A DNA stretch of 64,000 nucleotides from Bacteroidota bacterium (GCA_018266795.1 JAFDZV010000010.1:166289-230288); one strand, 5' to 3'; counted from the first letter of the stretch, positions 26,929 to 37,098 are shown. The notes: generated from the sequence alone by a model not told the origin. Translations and numbers: made by a program.

Positions 26929-28875
26929 TCAGCTCAGCACCGCCCGGCGAAGATCCTCCAGCTCGCGCGTCAACTGGCGAATTCTCACCAGCACCTGATC
27001 CTCATGCTCGAGCTTGACCTGGGGGTCGAATTCAGCAGTCCGCCCCTGCAGGCTGCGGGTCTCACGCTCAAGGCGTTCGCTGACAATGCGGATCATGCAG
27101 TCGCGGGCCACCCTCCACGGATTCGGCGGTGAGGTATCGATATCCTGCCGCGACCAGTATGTCGATATGGACTCCTGCTCGATCGCCAGCAGGGTTACAA
27201 GATCGCGGAGATCGGATGAAAGGTCCTCCATCACCAACTCATCGATCGAAAACGATCGCTGGTTTACATAATGGCCCAGGATCAATCCCACCAATTCCTT
27301 CGTGAGCGGATGTGAGAAGTCATCGGGATCGATACGCGCGAAGACGTGCTCCAGCATCTGCGGATCCCCCTCGACAAGCACGCTCAGCAGTCCGACCTCT
27401 GCGGCCGGCAGCTCGGAGCGTACCAACGGCTTGCGCGGAGCCAGTGCGGCGATCCCCTCGTCGCCCTGCGCCACCAGATCCATGCCGGGATGCGGCTCGT
27501 ACGGTGCGTCATCCGGAGAAGGCCGCTCCTTGCGGGCGGGGACGCCGCGTGCGGGGAGGTCACGCCGTCTGCGCCCCTGTGTTCCAAGCGCGCGATCCAG
27601 TTCCTCGGCGAGAAGCGCCTCCGGAAGGAAGTAGTCCGCAGCGATCTTCTGCGTGTAGAGTTCGCGCTTCAGAGCATCGGGGATCAGCGCGATCGTGCCC
27701 ACAATGGAGCGCACGGCTTCGGCCGCACGATCCGGCGCATCGAAATCGCCGGCCTGCTTCATCGTCCGCGCCAGGAACTCCAGGAAGGAGGTGCTGCGTT
27801 CCACACGCCCCTCGAATTCCTTCGCGCCGAACCGCTGAACGAAGGTGTCCGGGTCCTCTCCATCGGGGAGCCGGAGCACTGAAACGTCCAGCCCCTTGCG
27901 CAGGAGAACGTCGATGCCGCGTTCGGTGGCTGACTGCCCGGCCTTGTCGCTGTCGAACACCAGCACGACGCGCGAACAGTAGCGCGCAATCAGGTCGGCA
28001 TGCTCGGCGGCCATTGCGGTGCCGCAGGTGGCGATGGCGCTTCGTACCCCCGCCTGATGAAGAGAGATCACATCCACATACCCTTCCACCACCACAGCCA
28101 CGCCGCCGCGACGGATCGTATCCTTGGCCTGAAACAGACCGTAGAGCAGACGGCTCTTATGATAGATCGGCGAGTCCGGGGAGTTGATATACTTCGGCTG
28201 GTCCGGGTCGTCGTTCATCCTCCGGGCGCCGAAGCCGAGGATACGGCCGGTGGGGTTGTATATCGGAAAGATGGTTCGGCCGCGGAACCGGTCGTAGTGC
28301 CCGGTTCGCCCGTCACGCCGGATAACCAGGCCGGCACGCTCCAACTCCTCCGAGGAGTAGCCGATGCGGCTGAGATGCTTCAGCAGTGTCTCCCAGTCGT
28401 CCGGAGCATAGCCAAGGCCGAAGCGGGTGATCGTCTCGTCGTTGAATCCGCGCTTGCGAAAGTACGCAAGGCCTGAGGCGCCCGCCTCCGAACGAAGCGT
28501 CTGTTGAAAGAAGAGCGCTGCATCGCGCACGGCCGCGGCCAACCGTTCGTGCTCGCTGAATCCCTTCCGTTCGCGCTCGTCATCCGGAATCTCGATGCCG
28601 AGCGACTGCGCAAGGTTGCGCACAGTCTCCGGGAACGTCCACCCGTTCAGCTCCATGAGGAACGTGAAGACGTTCCCACCCTTTCCGCAGGCGAAGCACT
28701 TGAAGATGCCCCGCACCGGCTCGACGTGCAACGACGGCTTGGAGTCGTCATGAAACGGGCACAGCCCCAGCCAGTTCTTTCCGGTGCGGCGCAAACGGAT
28801 GTAGTCGGAGACAACATCAACGATGTTTACCTCGGACTTCACACGTTCAACGATTTCCTCGGGGATGCCGGCCAC
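26929..28875 (-). CDS. dnaG: DNA primase
   Basis: Makes RNA primers at the replication fork. The CHC2 zinc finger is complete (C39, H42, C60, C63 within LCPFHDDSKPS and KCFACGKGGN). The TOPRIM domain shows VVVEGYVDVISLHQAG and VLVFDSDKAG. A C-terminal part from about residue 470 on should bind DnaB helicase. Length 648 is normal. The start is a GTG at 28875 (MAGIPEEIVERVKS), the usual family start. No rpoD or rpsU neighbour is present; the SprE/PorW-like gene is downstream after 289 bases, and the sensor kinase diverges upstream. Confidence 0.97.
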   Translation of the reverse strand: MAGIPEEIVERVKSEVNIVDVVSDYIRLRRTGKNWLGLCPFHDDSKPSLHVEPVRGIFKCFACGKGGNVFTFLMELNGWTFPETVRNLAQSLGIEIPDDERERKGFSEHERLAAAVRDAALFFQQTLRSEAGASGLAYFRKRGFNDETITRFGLGYAPDDWETLLKHLSRIGYSSEELERAGLVIRRDGRTGHYDRFRGRTIFPIYNPTGRILGFGARRMNDDPDQPKYINSPDSPIYHKSRLLYGLFQAKDTIRRGGVAVVVEGYVDVISLHQAGVRSAIATCGTAMAAEHADLIARYCSRVVLVFDSDKAGQSATERGIDVLLRKGLDVSVLRLPDGEDPDTFVQRFGAKEFEGRVERSTSFLEFLARTMKQAGDFDAPDRAAEAVRSIVGTIALIPDALKRELYTQKIAADYFLPEALLAEELDRALGTQGRRRRDLPARGVPARKERPSPDDAPYEPHPGMDLVAQGDEGIAALAPRKPLVRSELPAAEVGLLSVLVEGDPQMLEHVFARIDPDDFSHPLTKELVGLILGHYVNQRSFSIDELVMEDLSSDLRDLVTLLAIEQESISTYWSRQDIDTSPPNPWRVARDCMIRIVSERLERETRSLQGRTAEFDPQVKLEHEDQVLVRIRQLTRELEDLRRAVLS

Positions 28876-29242
28876 GTATTTTCAGGTGTATGATGAACTA
28901 CCACAGATTTCCGTCGCGCAGTATGCGGGCCCGCGACGCTGCCTCCACAACGACGCAATTCGGGCTTCGGTATGATCCGAAAAAGCAATCTAGTGATTGG
29001 CACCGAACCATGTTCGCAGCAATTGGTTGCCTGCACGGCGTTTGCCGGGGCTCACGAACACACCGTAGGCCGAATCCCGTTCCACGCTGCCCATCCAACG
29101 ATCATCCCCCCGGTTCACCGGCGGAATCGAACGTGTGGCATGGCGGATAGCCGTATCAATAGGTGCGGCGCCCTATATTGGGGTTGGATGTCGGCGCTCC
29201 GTTCCGGTGATCGGTCCCCGCCCAATCCCTCCAACTGTCCGC
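28876..29242. other. Divergent promoter region between dnaG and the sensor kinase
   Basis: 367 bases with no convincing gene. TATATTGG at about 29172-29179 is one base from a TAnnTTTG element and lies about 65 bases before the sensor start; nothing stronger was seen. Confidence 0.4.
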
Positions 29243-32200
29243 ATGATCGGCACATGTTCCCGACGGCTCGCATTCACGTGCCGCACCGCAACACTCGCGG
29301 CCGCGGCAGTGGCGTTGCTTTGGATTGTCTGCACCGCGGCATGCACGGCGCAGCTCCTTCACACCGGCTTTCAGCACATCGGCCTGGAGCAGGGGCTGTC
29401 GCAGAGCTTCGTCTATGCCATCCATCAGGATAGCCGGGGGTTCTTCTGGTTCGGCACGCGCGACGGGCTGAACCGGTTCGACGGTTACTCGTTCCTCCGT
29501 TTCACCTACCAACCGTTCGCACCCACCACAATCGCTTCCGGCGTGGTCCGTTCGATCTGCGAGGATAAGCATGGCGACCTCTGGCTGGGAACGTATCGCG
29601 GCGGGCTGGTCCATCTGGAGCGTTCCACCGGCCGTTTCACCAGCTTCATGCACGATCCCACGGACCCCGCGAGCATTGCCAGCAACGACGTGCTGGCGTT
29701 CATGGATCACGCCGGCTCCATCTGGATCATCAGCGCGGACGGCCTTCTGGACAGATTCGACGCCGCCGGGTGGCATCGTGGCATGAGTGCGCGGTTTCAT
29801 CACTACCCCCACAGCGACACGGACACAACCAGCCTGCTCGGCCTCGCATACTCCGCCTACGAGGATCACCGCAACAACATCTGGATCGGCACCGACCGTG
29901 GATTGAATCTGCTCGATCGATCGGCCGGAACGTTCGCCCACTTTCGAGGCACCGATGGTGCAAGCGCGGTATTCCCCAACGGTCCGATCCATTCGATGGC
30001 CGACGACGACAGAGGGAATCTGTGGCTGGCGACGCGCAACGGACTCTGTTGCCTGGATATCGCGACGCACCGGATCCGCCACATCACCCGCCAGGGGCCG
30101 GTACAACGGCTGACCGTCGACCACCACGGCGTGATCTGGTACGACACGTACGGAGGCCTGTGCACCTACAACCCGCGCAACGGCACAATGGACTGTTTCA
30201 GGCACGTTGCCAACGGCGGACCGATCAGCGGTGACCTGGTACTCTCCCTCTTCACCGACACAACCGGAACGGTCTGGATCGGTACCGACGGCGGCATCGA
30301 CAAGACGGAGGAGAATACATCGAAGTTCGCAACGGGGTTGGCCGGCTTCGACCGCAACGACAGTATCGCCATGAACAATGTGCGATCGCTTTGCGTTGAT
30401 CGGGCCGGACGCGTCTGGATCGGCACGGCGGGGATGGGAGTGATCTCCGTGGATCGTACGTCCGGTTCGATCCGGCGCTATCTCGCGGAGCCGGGAAGCT
30501 CGGCCGAGTACATCAACACGCTCTACGAGGATCATCGCGGCACCCTGTGGCTCGGCTCGCAGTTGACGGTGCGATACTCGACCATGCGCGGCGACTCCGT
30601 TCTCGGATTTGCCAACCTCAACCTCCCTCTCTCGATAACGCGCGACATCTGGGCAATCTGCGAAGATCACCTGGGCATGATGTGGTTTGGAAGCCGCTCA
30701 CATGTATTCCGTCTCGATCGCACTACCGGAGTGATAACGCTGTTCAAGCACGATCCTCACGATCCGCGGAGCATCTCGTACAATGGAGCGTGGGCTATCC
30801 ACGAGGACCGTTGGGGCGATCTCTGGTTTGCCACACCCGGCGGCGTGAATCGCTTCGATCGATCCACGCAGACGTTCGTGCGCTATCAGTACGATCCGGC
30901 AAACCAGGCAAGCCTGAGCCATGACGAGGACTGGTCGCTCTTCGAAGATCACGCCGGGACGCTCTGGGTTGGAACGTGGGGCGGCGGCCTGAATCGGTTC
31001 GATCGAGCCTCCGGCCGATTCACACACTACATGGAAGCCAGCGGCATCGCCAGCAACGTGATCCACGGCATACTCGAGGATCGGAACGGCTATCTCTGGG
31101 TAAGCACGGGGCGCGGCATCTCGAAGTTCGATCCGCGCACGGAGATCTTCACGAACTATGGTTCGTCCGACGGCATTCAACACGAGGAGTTCAACCCCAA
31201 CGCATGCTGCCAGACTCCGGATGGGATGTTGATCTTCGGCGGCATCGGCGGCATCAACAGCTTCCGTCCGGATCGTCTCACCATGGAGAACAATGTGACC
31301 TGGCCCATCGTGGTGACATCGTTTCGCAAGCTGGACTCGCTGTTCGCAACCGAGTTGACCGATGGTGCGCATGTGGACGTGCTGCCGGGTGAAAACAATT
31401 TTTCGTTCGAGTTCTCATCGCTGGACTTCAACAATCCGCTCCGCGTTCGATACTCCTACATGCTGGAAGGGTTCGATGACGATTGGAACGCAAGCGGCAC
31501 TCGGCGTTACGTATCCTACACCAATCTGGATGCGGGGGATTATGTGTTCCGGGTTCGCGCCACGGCTGGTGACGGGATCTGGCAGCCCGGCATCGCCGTG
31601 TACGTGTCGGTGATCCCTCCGTTCTGGCGCCGGCGTCCGTTCATCGTGGCTGCAGCTGCAGCCGTGGTGCTTGGAGCGGGGTTCTGGTATCGGCGGCGCA
31701 ACCGGATCATGGACGCCCGCGAAAATGCGCTGGCCAATGCACGCGAGACCGAACGGCGAGGCATTGCCGGAGAGCTGCACGACGGGCCGCTGCAGGATCT
31801 GTACAGCGTACGGTTTGCGCTGGAGCGGCTTACGGCGCTCCCGATGCCGGCACCGGCACGGGAGGATCTGAAGTCCATCGACGGCACGTTGAAGGGGGTG
31901 CGCAGCACTCTGCGCAACGTCTGCGGCGACCTTCAGCTTCCCAGCCCCACGATCGGATTGGACGATGCCATTCGGGCGCACGCGGAGCGGTTTCGCGACG
32001 CACATCCGGATGTGGAGATCTTGACGGACCTTGCTGCCGATGACGCCATGCTCACCGAGGAGATGCGAGGAACGTTCTTTCGCATCTATCGGACTGCGAT
32101 GAACAACGTCGCAAAGCATGCGGGCGCAACCGCCGTTTCCGTTCGCCTGACATTCGATGCACGTCGTGCCGTGCTGGAGATTCGAGACAACGGCCGCGGG

Positions 32201-32416
32201 TTCACCCCACCGGGCAGCCTGGACGATCTGCTCAGCAGAAAGCACTACGGATTGCTCCTTGCGGACTCGCATGCGCGGGCGGTCGGCGCACGCCTGGAGC
32301 TGGTCTCCGCGCCGGACAACGGAACAACCGTCCGTGTCACGATCGAACGTTCCAGACGTCTTGTGCCGGAATGGCTCCGGCGGGTCGGCTTCGCGCGCCG
32401 TCGTGAAACGGGATAG
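29243..32416 (+). CDS. Hybrid-architecture sensor kinase: periplasmic double propeller, Y_Y_Y domain, NarX-type kinase
   Basis: A 1,057-residue membrane sensor. The start at 29243 gives a signal sequence (MIGTCSRRLAF ... AACTAQ). Residues about 40-690 hold repeated propeller blades with the motif EDxxGxLWxGTxxGLNxFD (for example EDKHGDLWLGTYRGGL and EDHAGTLWVGTWGGGLN), then a Y_Y_Y domain (about 700-790), a membrane helix (about 792-815), and a HisKA_3 module with phospho-acceptor His846 in RRGIAGELHDGPLQDL. The ATPase domain has the N box MNNVAKHAGA and G box RDNGRGF. There is no receiver domain in the chain; the partner regulator is 107 bases downstream. This layout is typical of glycan- or nutrient-sensing systems in Bacteroidota, but the ligand is unknown. 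Confidence 0.93.
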   Translation: MIGTCSRRLAFTCRTATLAAAAVALLWIVCTAACTAQLLHTGFQHIGLEQGLSQSFVYAIHQDSRGFFWFGTRDGLNRFDGYSFLRFTYQPFAPTTIASGVVRSICEDKHGDLWLGTYRGGLVHLERSTGRFTSFMHDPTDPASIASNDVLAFMDHAGSIWIISADGLLDRFDAAGWHRGMSARFHHYPHSDTDTTSLLGLAYSAYEDHRNNIWIGTDRGLNLLDRSAGTFAHFRGTDGASAVFPNGPIHSMADDDRGNLWLATRNGLCCLDIATHRIRHITRQGPVQRLTVDHHGVIWYDTYGGLCTYNPRNGTMDCFRHVANGGPISGDLVLSLFTDTTGTVWIGTDGGIDKTEENTSKFATGLAGFDRNDSIAMNNVRSLCVDRAGRVWIGTAGMGVISVDRTSGSIRRYLAEPGSSAEYINTLYEDHRGTLWLGSQLTVRYSTMRGDSVLGFANLNLPLSITRDIWAICEDHLGMMWFGSRSHVFRLDRTTGVITLFKHDPHDPRSISYNGAWAIHEDRWGDLWFATPGGVNRFDRSTQTFVRYQYDPANQASLSHDEDWSLFEDHAGTLWVGTWGGGLNRFDRASGRFTHYMEASGIASNVIHGILEDRNGYLWVSTGRGISKFDPRTEIFTNYGSSDGIQHEEFNPNACCQTPDGMLIFGGIGGINSFRPDRLTMENNVTWPIVVTSFRKLDSLFATELTDGAHVDVLPGENNFSFEFSSLDFNNPLRVRYSYMLEGFDDDWNASGTRRYVSYTNLDAGDYVFRVRATAGDGIWQPGIAVYVSVIPPFWRRRPFIVAAAAAVVLGAGFWYRRRNRIMDARENALANARETERRGIAGELHDGPLQDLYSVRFALERLTALPMPAPAREDLKSIDGTLKGVRSTLRNVCGDLQLPSPTIGLDDAIRAHAERFRDAHPDVEILTDLAADDAMLTEEMRGTFFRIYRTAMNNVAKHAGATAVSVRLTFDARRAVLEIRDNGRGFTPPGSLDDLLSRKHYGLLLADSHARAVGARLELVSAPDNGTTVRVTIERSRRLVPEWLRRVGFARRRETG

Positions 32417-32523
32417 TGCTCGATGGCATCGCGCGAAGCGGGATGTGTTCGCCGAATGATTGTCACTCCCCGCGCCGCGGCGCAGATGTATTTCGCAACA
32501 TTGGCTCAAACACAGACACGACA

Positions 32524-33171
32524 ATGAATACACTCGAGAAGATCCGCGTGGTGGTGGCGGACGATCACGATATGGTGCGCGCCGGAATTCGAGGCTGGCT
32601 CGAGATGGAGCCGGACCTGCTCGTTGTTGGTGAGGCGCGCAGCGGCGAGGAGGCCGTTCGCCTTGTCCACACGCTGAAGCCGGACGTACTCGTGCAGGAT
32701 GTTCATATGCCTGGAATGAACGGGCTCGCCGTTATCAGAACGCTTCGCGATGAGGGCTCGCCAACGAGAGTTCTTGCTATCACCGGGTTCGACAACTCCA
32801 GCGTTCGCAGCGCATTGGACAGCGGCGCCTGCGGCTATCTCACCAAGGAGGAGAAACGGGAGGTGATGGTGGAGGCGGTACGCTGGGCAGCGGCGCGCAC
32901 GAAGGGAATCTGGATCAGTCCGGCGGTAGCGGCGGATCTCACACAGGCCAACATGGCGGTGGCCGAGGCCGCACTCACGAAGGCGGAGATCAATCTCCTC
33001 GGCCTGCTGGCGCTGCCGAACAGTGACATCGCGCGGCGGCTGCATATCTCGGAAAGTACCGTGAAGAATCACATCACAAGCATCTACAGCAAACTCAATG
33101 TGCGGACCAGACGGGAGGCACTGGAATGGGCGCGCCGCCATGGACTGATCGATGCCGTACGCGAACAATAG
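32524..33171 (+). CDS. LuxR/NarL-family response regulator
   Basis: A 215-residue DNA-binding regulator, cognate of the preceding kinase. The receiver has the acidic pair VVADDHD, phospho-acceptor D59 in LKPDVLVQDVHMPGM, and Lys in GYLTKEEK. The C-terminal helix-turn-helix reads LTKAEINLLGLLAL and SDIARRLHISESTVKNHI. The ATG at 32524 is chosen since MNTLEKIRVVVADDH is a family-like start; the frame to 32416 overlaps the kinase stop without support. Targets are unknown; the lipoprotein 419 bases downstream is a candidate. Confidence 0.95.
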   Translation: MNTLEKIRVVVADDHDMVRAGIRGWLEMEPDLLVVGEARSGEEAVRLVHTLKPDVLVQDVHMPGMNGLAVIRTLRDEGSPTRVLAITGFDNSSVRSALDSGACGYLTKEEKREVMVEAVRWAAARTKGIWISPAVAADLTQANMAVAEAALTKAEINLLGLLALPNSDIARRLHISESTVKNHITSIYSKLNVRTRREALEWARRHGLIDAVREQ

Positions 33172-33590
33172 CAGGATAGTGGATCCTGGATCGGCATCGT
33201 TGCCGCAATCGATCGATTGCATACCCCGGGCATTCGCCTGGTCGGACGCAGGCCGCACCACAGGCCTCGTACAGCCCGGGGACCGTTTCAACCTGTGCGT
33301 ACCGCCGGCGCCGCTGCATATGCTGCAGCATGTGCAGCGCCGGGTTTGCAGGCCGCCGGCCGAAGTATTCCCTTCCAGGCTCGTAGGAGTATACTCCCAG
33401 AAGGATAGCCGCAATGTCCTATGAAAATGGGAGGCCCGACCAACGACATCGCGACCGCGCTCTCATGAACGCCACCTCATCCGGAACGTATGTTTGTACA
33501 ACATGAAGGCCGGCTCACACGACCGGCTCTCACCGGGCCCGCCGGATATCGGGATTGTTCGAATGAGTTGTTCAAATATCACGAGGCATC
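33172..33590. other. Intergenic stretch with an imperfect hairpin
   Basis: Between the regulator and the lipoprotein gene. An interrupted inverted repeat at about 33305-33343 (CCGG...CGCTGCA with TGCAGCG...CCGG) is followed by GTTTG and may end the two-component transcript. No gene seen. Confidence 0.4.
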
Positions 33591-34238
33591 ATGAAGAAGA
33601 TTCTCGTCCCCGCCGTTCTGCTCACATTGGTGTTCATCACCGGCTGCCGCGACTCCCCAACCGGCCCAACCACGGTGTACGTTCACGATACCGTCTACTC
33701 CTGCCCTCACATGAATCTGCTCGATGCCGGAGACTTCCTGACATCAAACCCGAGTGTGGTCGATATGGATCAGAGCACCATTCCACCATGGCTGCCCGCA
33801 ACGGGCACGCCGCAGCTCGGAGCCGGCTTGGGCTGTGATTCAACGCATGGATACATCCAGATGTGGGGAAACAGTGTGGATGGCGAAAGCATCATGCAGC
33901 ATCTGCGTACGCCGATCCAGAAGGGAAAGACCTACGTGGTAACCGCATGCATCCGATTCCTGAAAGACAACCCGGCAAACGTAAGCCCGTTCACGCGCGT
34001 CCGGTTCATGGCGTTCAACCAGGCACCCTCCACCACACACTGGGTTGAGGACAGGCCGAACGTGGCAGTGATCGGAAGCGTGACGACCAGCAATGAGACC
34101 TGGCAGACGTATACACTGCAGGACTGGGTGGCCGACAGTGACTACTCCGGCTTCGCATTCAACGTAGAGGACGATCTGGTTGGCGACGGCTCCGCGTCGT
34201 GGGCGAAAATCGACAATGTGACGCTCAAGGAGAAGTAG
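33591..34238 (+). CDS. Lipoprotein with probable jelly-roll (carbohydrate-binding-like) domain
   Basis: A 215-residue predicted lipoprotein with start MKKILVPAVLLTLVFITGC, lipobox Cys19, and GAGG seven bases before the ATG. After a Ser/Pro/Thr-rich linker, the region NLLDAGDFLTSNPSV ... YIQMWGN ... YVVTACIRFLK ... WAKIDNVTLKEK has the strand order and ending (KIDNVTL) typical of CBM-like jelly-roll domains. It lacks a T9SS sorting domain and is likely held in a membrane leaflet. It follows the propeller-kinase system, a common arrangement for regulated surface glycan binding, but that link is inference. Confidence 0.7.
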   Translation: MKKILVPAVLLTLVFITGCRDSPTGPTTVYVHDTVYSCPHMNLLDAGDFLTSNPSVVDMDQSTIPPWLPATGTPQLGAGLGCDSTHGYIQMWGNSVDGESIMQHLRTPIQKGKTYVVTACIRFLKDNPANVSPFTRVRFMAFNQAPSTTHWVEDRPNVAVIGSVTTSNETWQTYTLQDWVADSDYSGFAFNVEDDLVGDGSASWAKIDNVTLKEK

Positions 34239-34271
34239 TTCTCTCACTCTTCTCCCCTGACGTCAACATGG

Positions 34272-34324
34272 CGCAGTGCGACCGCAAACATCGCCGGAAA
34301 CGGTCGCACTGCGTCTTCTTCTTC
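34272..34324 (+). terminator. Intrinsic terminator after the lipoprotein gene
   Basis: CGCAGTGCGACCG (34272-34284) pairs perfectly with CGGTCGCACTGCG (34301-34313), 13 bases, followed by TCTTCTTCTTCTCC. Confidence 0.85.
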
Positions 34325-34474
34325 TCCACCATCCACTTCATCCAACCTTAGCTGAACGTTCTCCCCACAAGCTGCGTGGTAGTGCCGGTGATATGCTTCG
34401 AGCCTTGGAATGGCGGCAGGAGTTGGCCGGAGGCGTGAGCCCCTGGAGTCGTCGGGGAAATCGTTCCTGTTCGT

Positions 34475-35710
34475 TCAACTGAAGCGCAGCGCCTTCACCG
34501 GCCGCACCATGGAGGCGATCAACGCGGGGATCACGGTGAAGAGAACGCAGAGCGAGAGCGAGAGCGAGACCACCAGCGCATAGTGCCAGGGCTTCAGCGC
34601 AACAGGAACGGCATCGATGAAGTAGATGAGCGGATCGAGATGCAGCGGCTTCAGGTACATCTGCACCAGCGTGAAGCCGAGCGAGAGAACAACACCGAGC
34701 GCAGTTCCAACGGCCCCAATCAGCACTCCCTGCCCGATGAAGATGCGCATGATCCCGCCGGGCCTGGCACCGAGCGTGGAGAGCACTCCGATGGATTCCG
34801 TCTTCTCCAGCACCACCATCAGGAGTGTGGAGGCGATGTTGAACACTGCCACGATGATGATCAGCCCCAGCACGATCGGAATCGGCGCGCGCTGAAGGTC
34901 GAGCCAGGCAAAGATGGACTGATAGATGTCGAAGACGGTTCGCGGGTAATGCGGGAACCCCATCGCCGTATCCAGCATGCGCGCGGTAGGTTCGATCGTG
35001 GTGGGATCGCGCACCACGATGTCGTAGCCGGTAACCTGATCCGGAGTGTACTCGAACATCCGCTGTGTGACACCGAGCGACGTGTAGGTGTAGATGTCGT
35101 CGAACTGCGCCATCCCGGTTCGGTAGATGCCGCGCAGCACGAACTGCTCGATCGACGGCGGGTTCTCCGGCGTCGGAAGGCCGTTCGGGCTGAAGATCAC
35201 AAGCGTATCGCCGATGTGCAGGCGCAGCTTCTGTGCAAGGCGTTCGCCGATCACGAGCGCAGGAAGTTCGCCGGCGCGCGGTTCGGCGAGCGCGAACGAG
35301 CCGGCGACAAGCTTGTCGCGAATGGAGGAGACGTCCCGTGTTGGCACGATCCCCTTCAGCAGAACCCCCTCCAGCGCAGCACGCGAACGGATGATTGCCT
35401 CGCGCGATGCATACGGGCTCACCGCCTTCACGTTGGGGACCTTCTTCGGCAGGGAGGATACCATCTGCTCGTATCCCTTCAGTGCACGCCCGCTGAAGGC
35501 CGTCACCTCGATATGCCCGAGGAAGGTGACCATGTTGGAGCGCAGCGTATCGTCGAAGCCGTCCAGGATCGCAAGTGAGATCAGCAGCGCCGAAACGCCG
35601 AACATCACTCCGAGCACGGCGATGGCCGTGATGAAGCTTACAAAGCGATTGCGGCGGCTGGGTGCAAGATACCTCCGCGCAATCAGGAGCGTGTACGATT
35701 GAAGGCGCAT
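34475..35710 (-). CDS. ABC transporter permease, LolC/LolE-type
   Basis: A 411-residue inner-membrane permease of the FtsX/MacB superfamily. The start at 35710 (MRLQSYTLLIARRYL) is the classic LolC/E-type start; the longer frame to 35812 is unsupported. One N-terminal helix (about 27-50, FVSFITAIAVLGVMFGVSAL), a large periplasmic domain (about 55-270), then three C-terminal helices starting near IPIVLGLIIIVAVFN. In Lol systems it extracts lipoproteins from the inner membrane for transport to the outer membrane. The ATPase partner (LolD) is not in the window, so export of another substrate is possible. Confidence 0.88.
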   Translation of the reverse strand: MRLQSYTLLIARRYLAPSRRNRFVSFITAIAVLGVMFGVSALLISLAILDGFDDTLRSNMVTFLGHIEVTAFSGRALKGYEQMVSSLPKKVPNVKAVSPYASREAIIRSRAALEGVLLKGIVPTRDVSSIRDKLVAGSFALAEPRAGELPALVIGERLAQKLRLHIGDTLVIFSPNGLPTPENPPSIEQFVLRGIYRTGMAQFDDIYTYTSLGVTQRMFEYTPDQVTGYDIVVRDPTTIEPTARMLDTAMGFPHYPRTVFDIYQSIFAWLDLQRAPIPIVLGLIIIVAVFNIASTLLMVVLEKTESIGVLSTLGARPGGIMRIFIGQGVLIGAVGTALGVVLSLGFTLVQMYLKPLHLDPLIYFIDAVPVALKPWHYALVVSLSLSLCVLFTVIPALIASMVRPVKALRFS

Positions 35711-35833
35711 GGAGCGCCAGTATACGCAAACGCGGAGGACCTTCGAGGCATCATCCCCGGTTGACCGGAGCACAAAATCACGTATCACAATGTTACGGAT
35801 GGCTTGGGGCACCTCTCATCGCATATGATTTCC

Positions 35834-35841
35834 TATCTTTG
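35834..35841 (+). promoter_or_regulatory. Candidate -7 element (TATCTTTG) before citrate synthase
   Basis: Exact match to TAnnTTTG, 53 bases before the ATG at 35894. The expected upstream TTTG at about -33 is not evident. Confidence 0.4.
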
Positions 35842-35893
35842 GCCGTTTAGCGTAGCTGCGTTCATTCACACCCTAATTGGATCAACACGTCGT

Positions 35894-37015
35894 ATGGCTG
35901 AGGCACAGAAGAAAGGCCTGGAAGATGTGATCGCCGGCGAGTCGGCGATTTGCTTTATCGATGGCCGTGAAGGTCGACTGATCTATCGCGGTTATGACAT
36001 TCACGACCTGGTGCAGGGTAGCTTCGAGGAGGCCGCATACCTTTTGCTGAACGGCGATCTGCCGACCAAGTCGCAGCTCGACGAGTTCACCGCGCAGCTT
36101 CGCGCCGAAGCACATCTGCCGCGTGAGATCGTTGGGCAGATGATGTCGCTTCCGGCAGACTCCACCGGCATGGAGGCGTTGCGCGGTATCGTCAGTTCTC
36201 TTTCGTTCTTCGATTCGGACCGCAACGACAACAGTCGCGAAGCCAATTACCGCAAGGCTATCCGGCTGCTTGCCAAGACGCCGATCATCGTTGCGTTGAT
36301 CGAGCGGATCCGTACCGGCGGCGATATTCACATGCCGCGCCCGGACCTTTCGATCGCAGGGAACTTCCTCTGGATGCTCCTCGGCAAGGAAGCCTCCGCC
36401 GAGCATGTACGCATGTTCGACACGGCTCTCATTCTTCATGCGGATCACGAGTTCAACGCCTCCACCTTCACGGCCCGTGTTATCGCCGCAACGTTGTCGG
36501 ACATGTACTCGGCAGTTGTCGGCGCCATCGGCGCGCTCAAGGGGCCGCTTCACGGCGGCGCCAACGAGCAGGTGATGCGCATGCTTCTGCAGATCCACGA
36601 TCCCGAGAAGGCGCAGAGCTGGATTGCCGAGGCACTTGCAAGCAAGAAGAAGATCATGGGCTTCGGCCATCGCGTCTACCGCACCGAGGATCCGCGTGCG
36701 ACGCATCTGCGCAAGATGTCGGAGACGCTCGGCAAGGAGACCGGCCAGACGCAGTGGTACGAGATGTCGCGCACGATCGAGCAGTACGTGCTGGCGGAGA
36801 AGGGACTCTATCCGAACGTGGACTTCTACTCCGCATCGGCGTACTACATGATGGGCATTCCCATCGATCTGTTCACGCCGATCTTCGCGATGAGCCGCAT
36901 GGCCGGATGGACCGCACACATCATCGAGCAACAGGCGGATAACCGCCTGATTCGCCCGGCGGCAGACTATACCGGCAAGATCGATCTTACCTATACGCCG
37001 GTTGACGCCCGCTGA
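35894..37015 (+). CDS. gltA: Citrate synthase (short bacterial type)
   Basis: Condenses oxaloacetate with acetyl-CoA at the entry of the TCA cycle. From the ATG at 35894 (MAEAQKKGLEDVIAG) the enzyme is 373 residues, the length of the Bacillus/archaeal type. Catalytic residues are visible: His in LILHADHEFNASTFTARV, His in MGFGHRVYRTEDPRA, Asp in YPNVDFYSASAYYMMG. 2-Methylcitrate synthase belongs to the same family and cannot be excluded; no prpB or prpD gene is nearby. Divergent from the permease; terminator downstream. Confidence 0.93.
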   Translation: MAEAQKKGLEDVIAGESAICFIDGREGRLIYRGYDIHDLVQGSFEEAAYLLLNGDLPTKSQLDEFTAQLRAEAHLPREIVGQMMSLPADSTGMEALRGIVSSLSFFDSDRNDNSREANYRKAIRLLAKTPIIVALIERIRTGGDIHMPRPDLSIAGNFLWMLLGKEASAEHVRMFDTALILHADHEFNASTFTARVIAATLSDMYSAVVGAIGALKGPLHGGANEQVMRMLLQIHDPEKAQSWIAEALASKKKIMGFGHRVYRTEDPRATHLRKMSETLGKETGQTQWYEMSRTIEQYVLAEKGLYPNVDFYSASAYYMMGIPIDLFTPIFAMSRMAGWTAHIIEQQADNRLIRPAADYTGKIDLTYTPVDAR

Positions 37016-37061
37016 TCGCCGCATCAACGCGATTGGGCACGACTCCCGGCCGGAATTGAGC

Positions 37062-37098
37062 GCGCCCCGGATCATGAGCTCCGGGGCGCTGCTGTTTG
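37062..37098 (+). terminator. Probable terminator after citrate synthase
   Basis: GCGCCCCGGA (37062-37071) / TCCGGGGCGC (37080-37089), ten perfect pairs, followed by TGCTGTTTGG. Confidence 0.6.
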
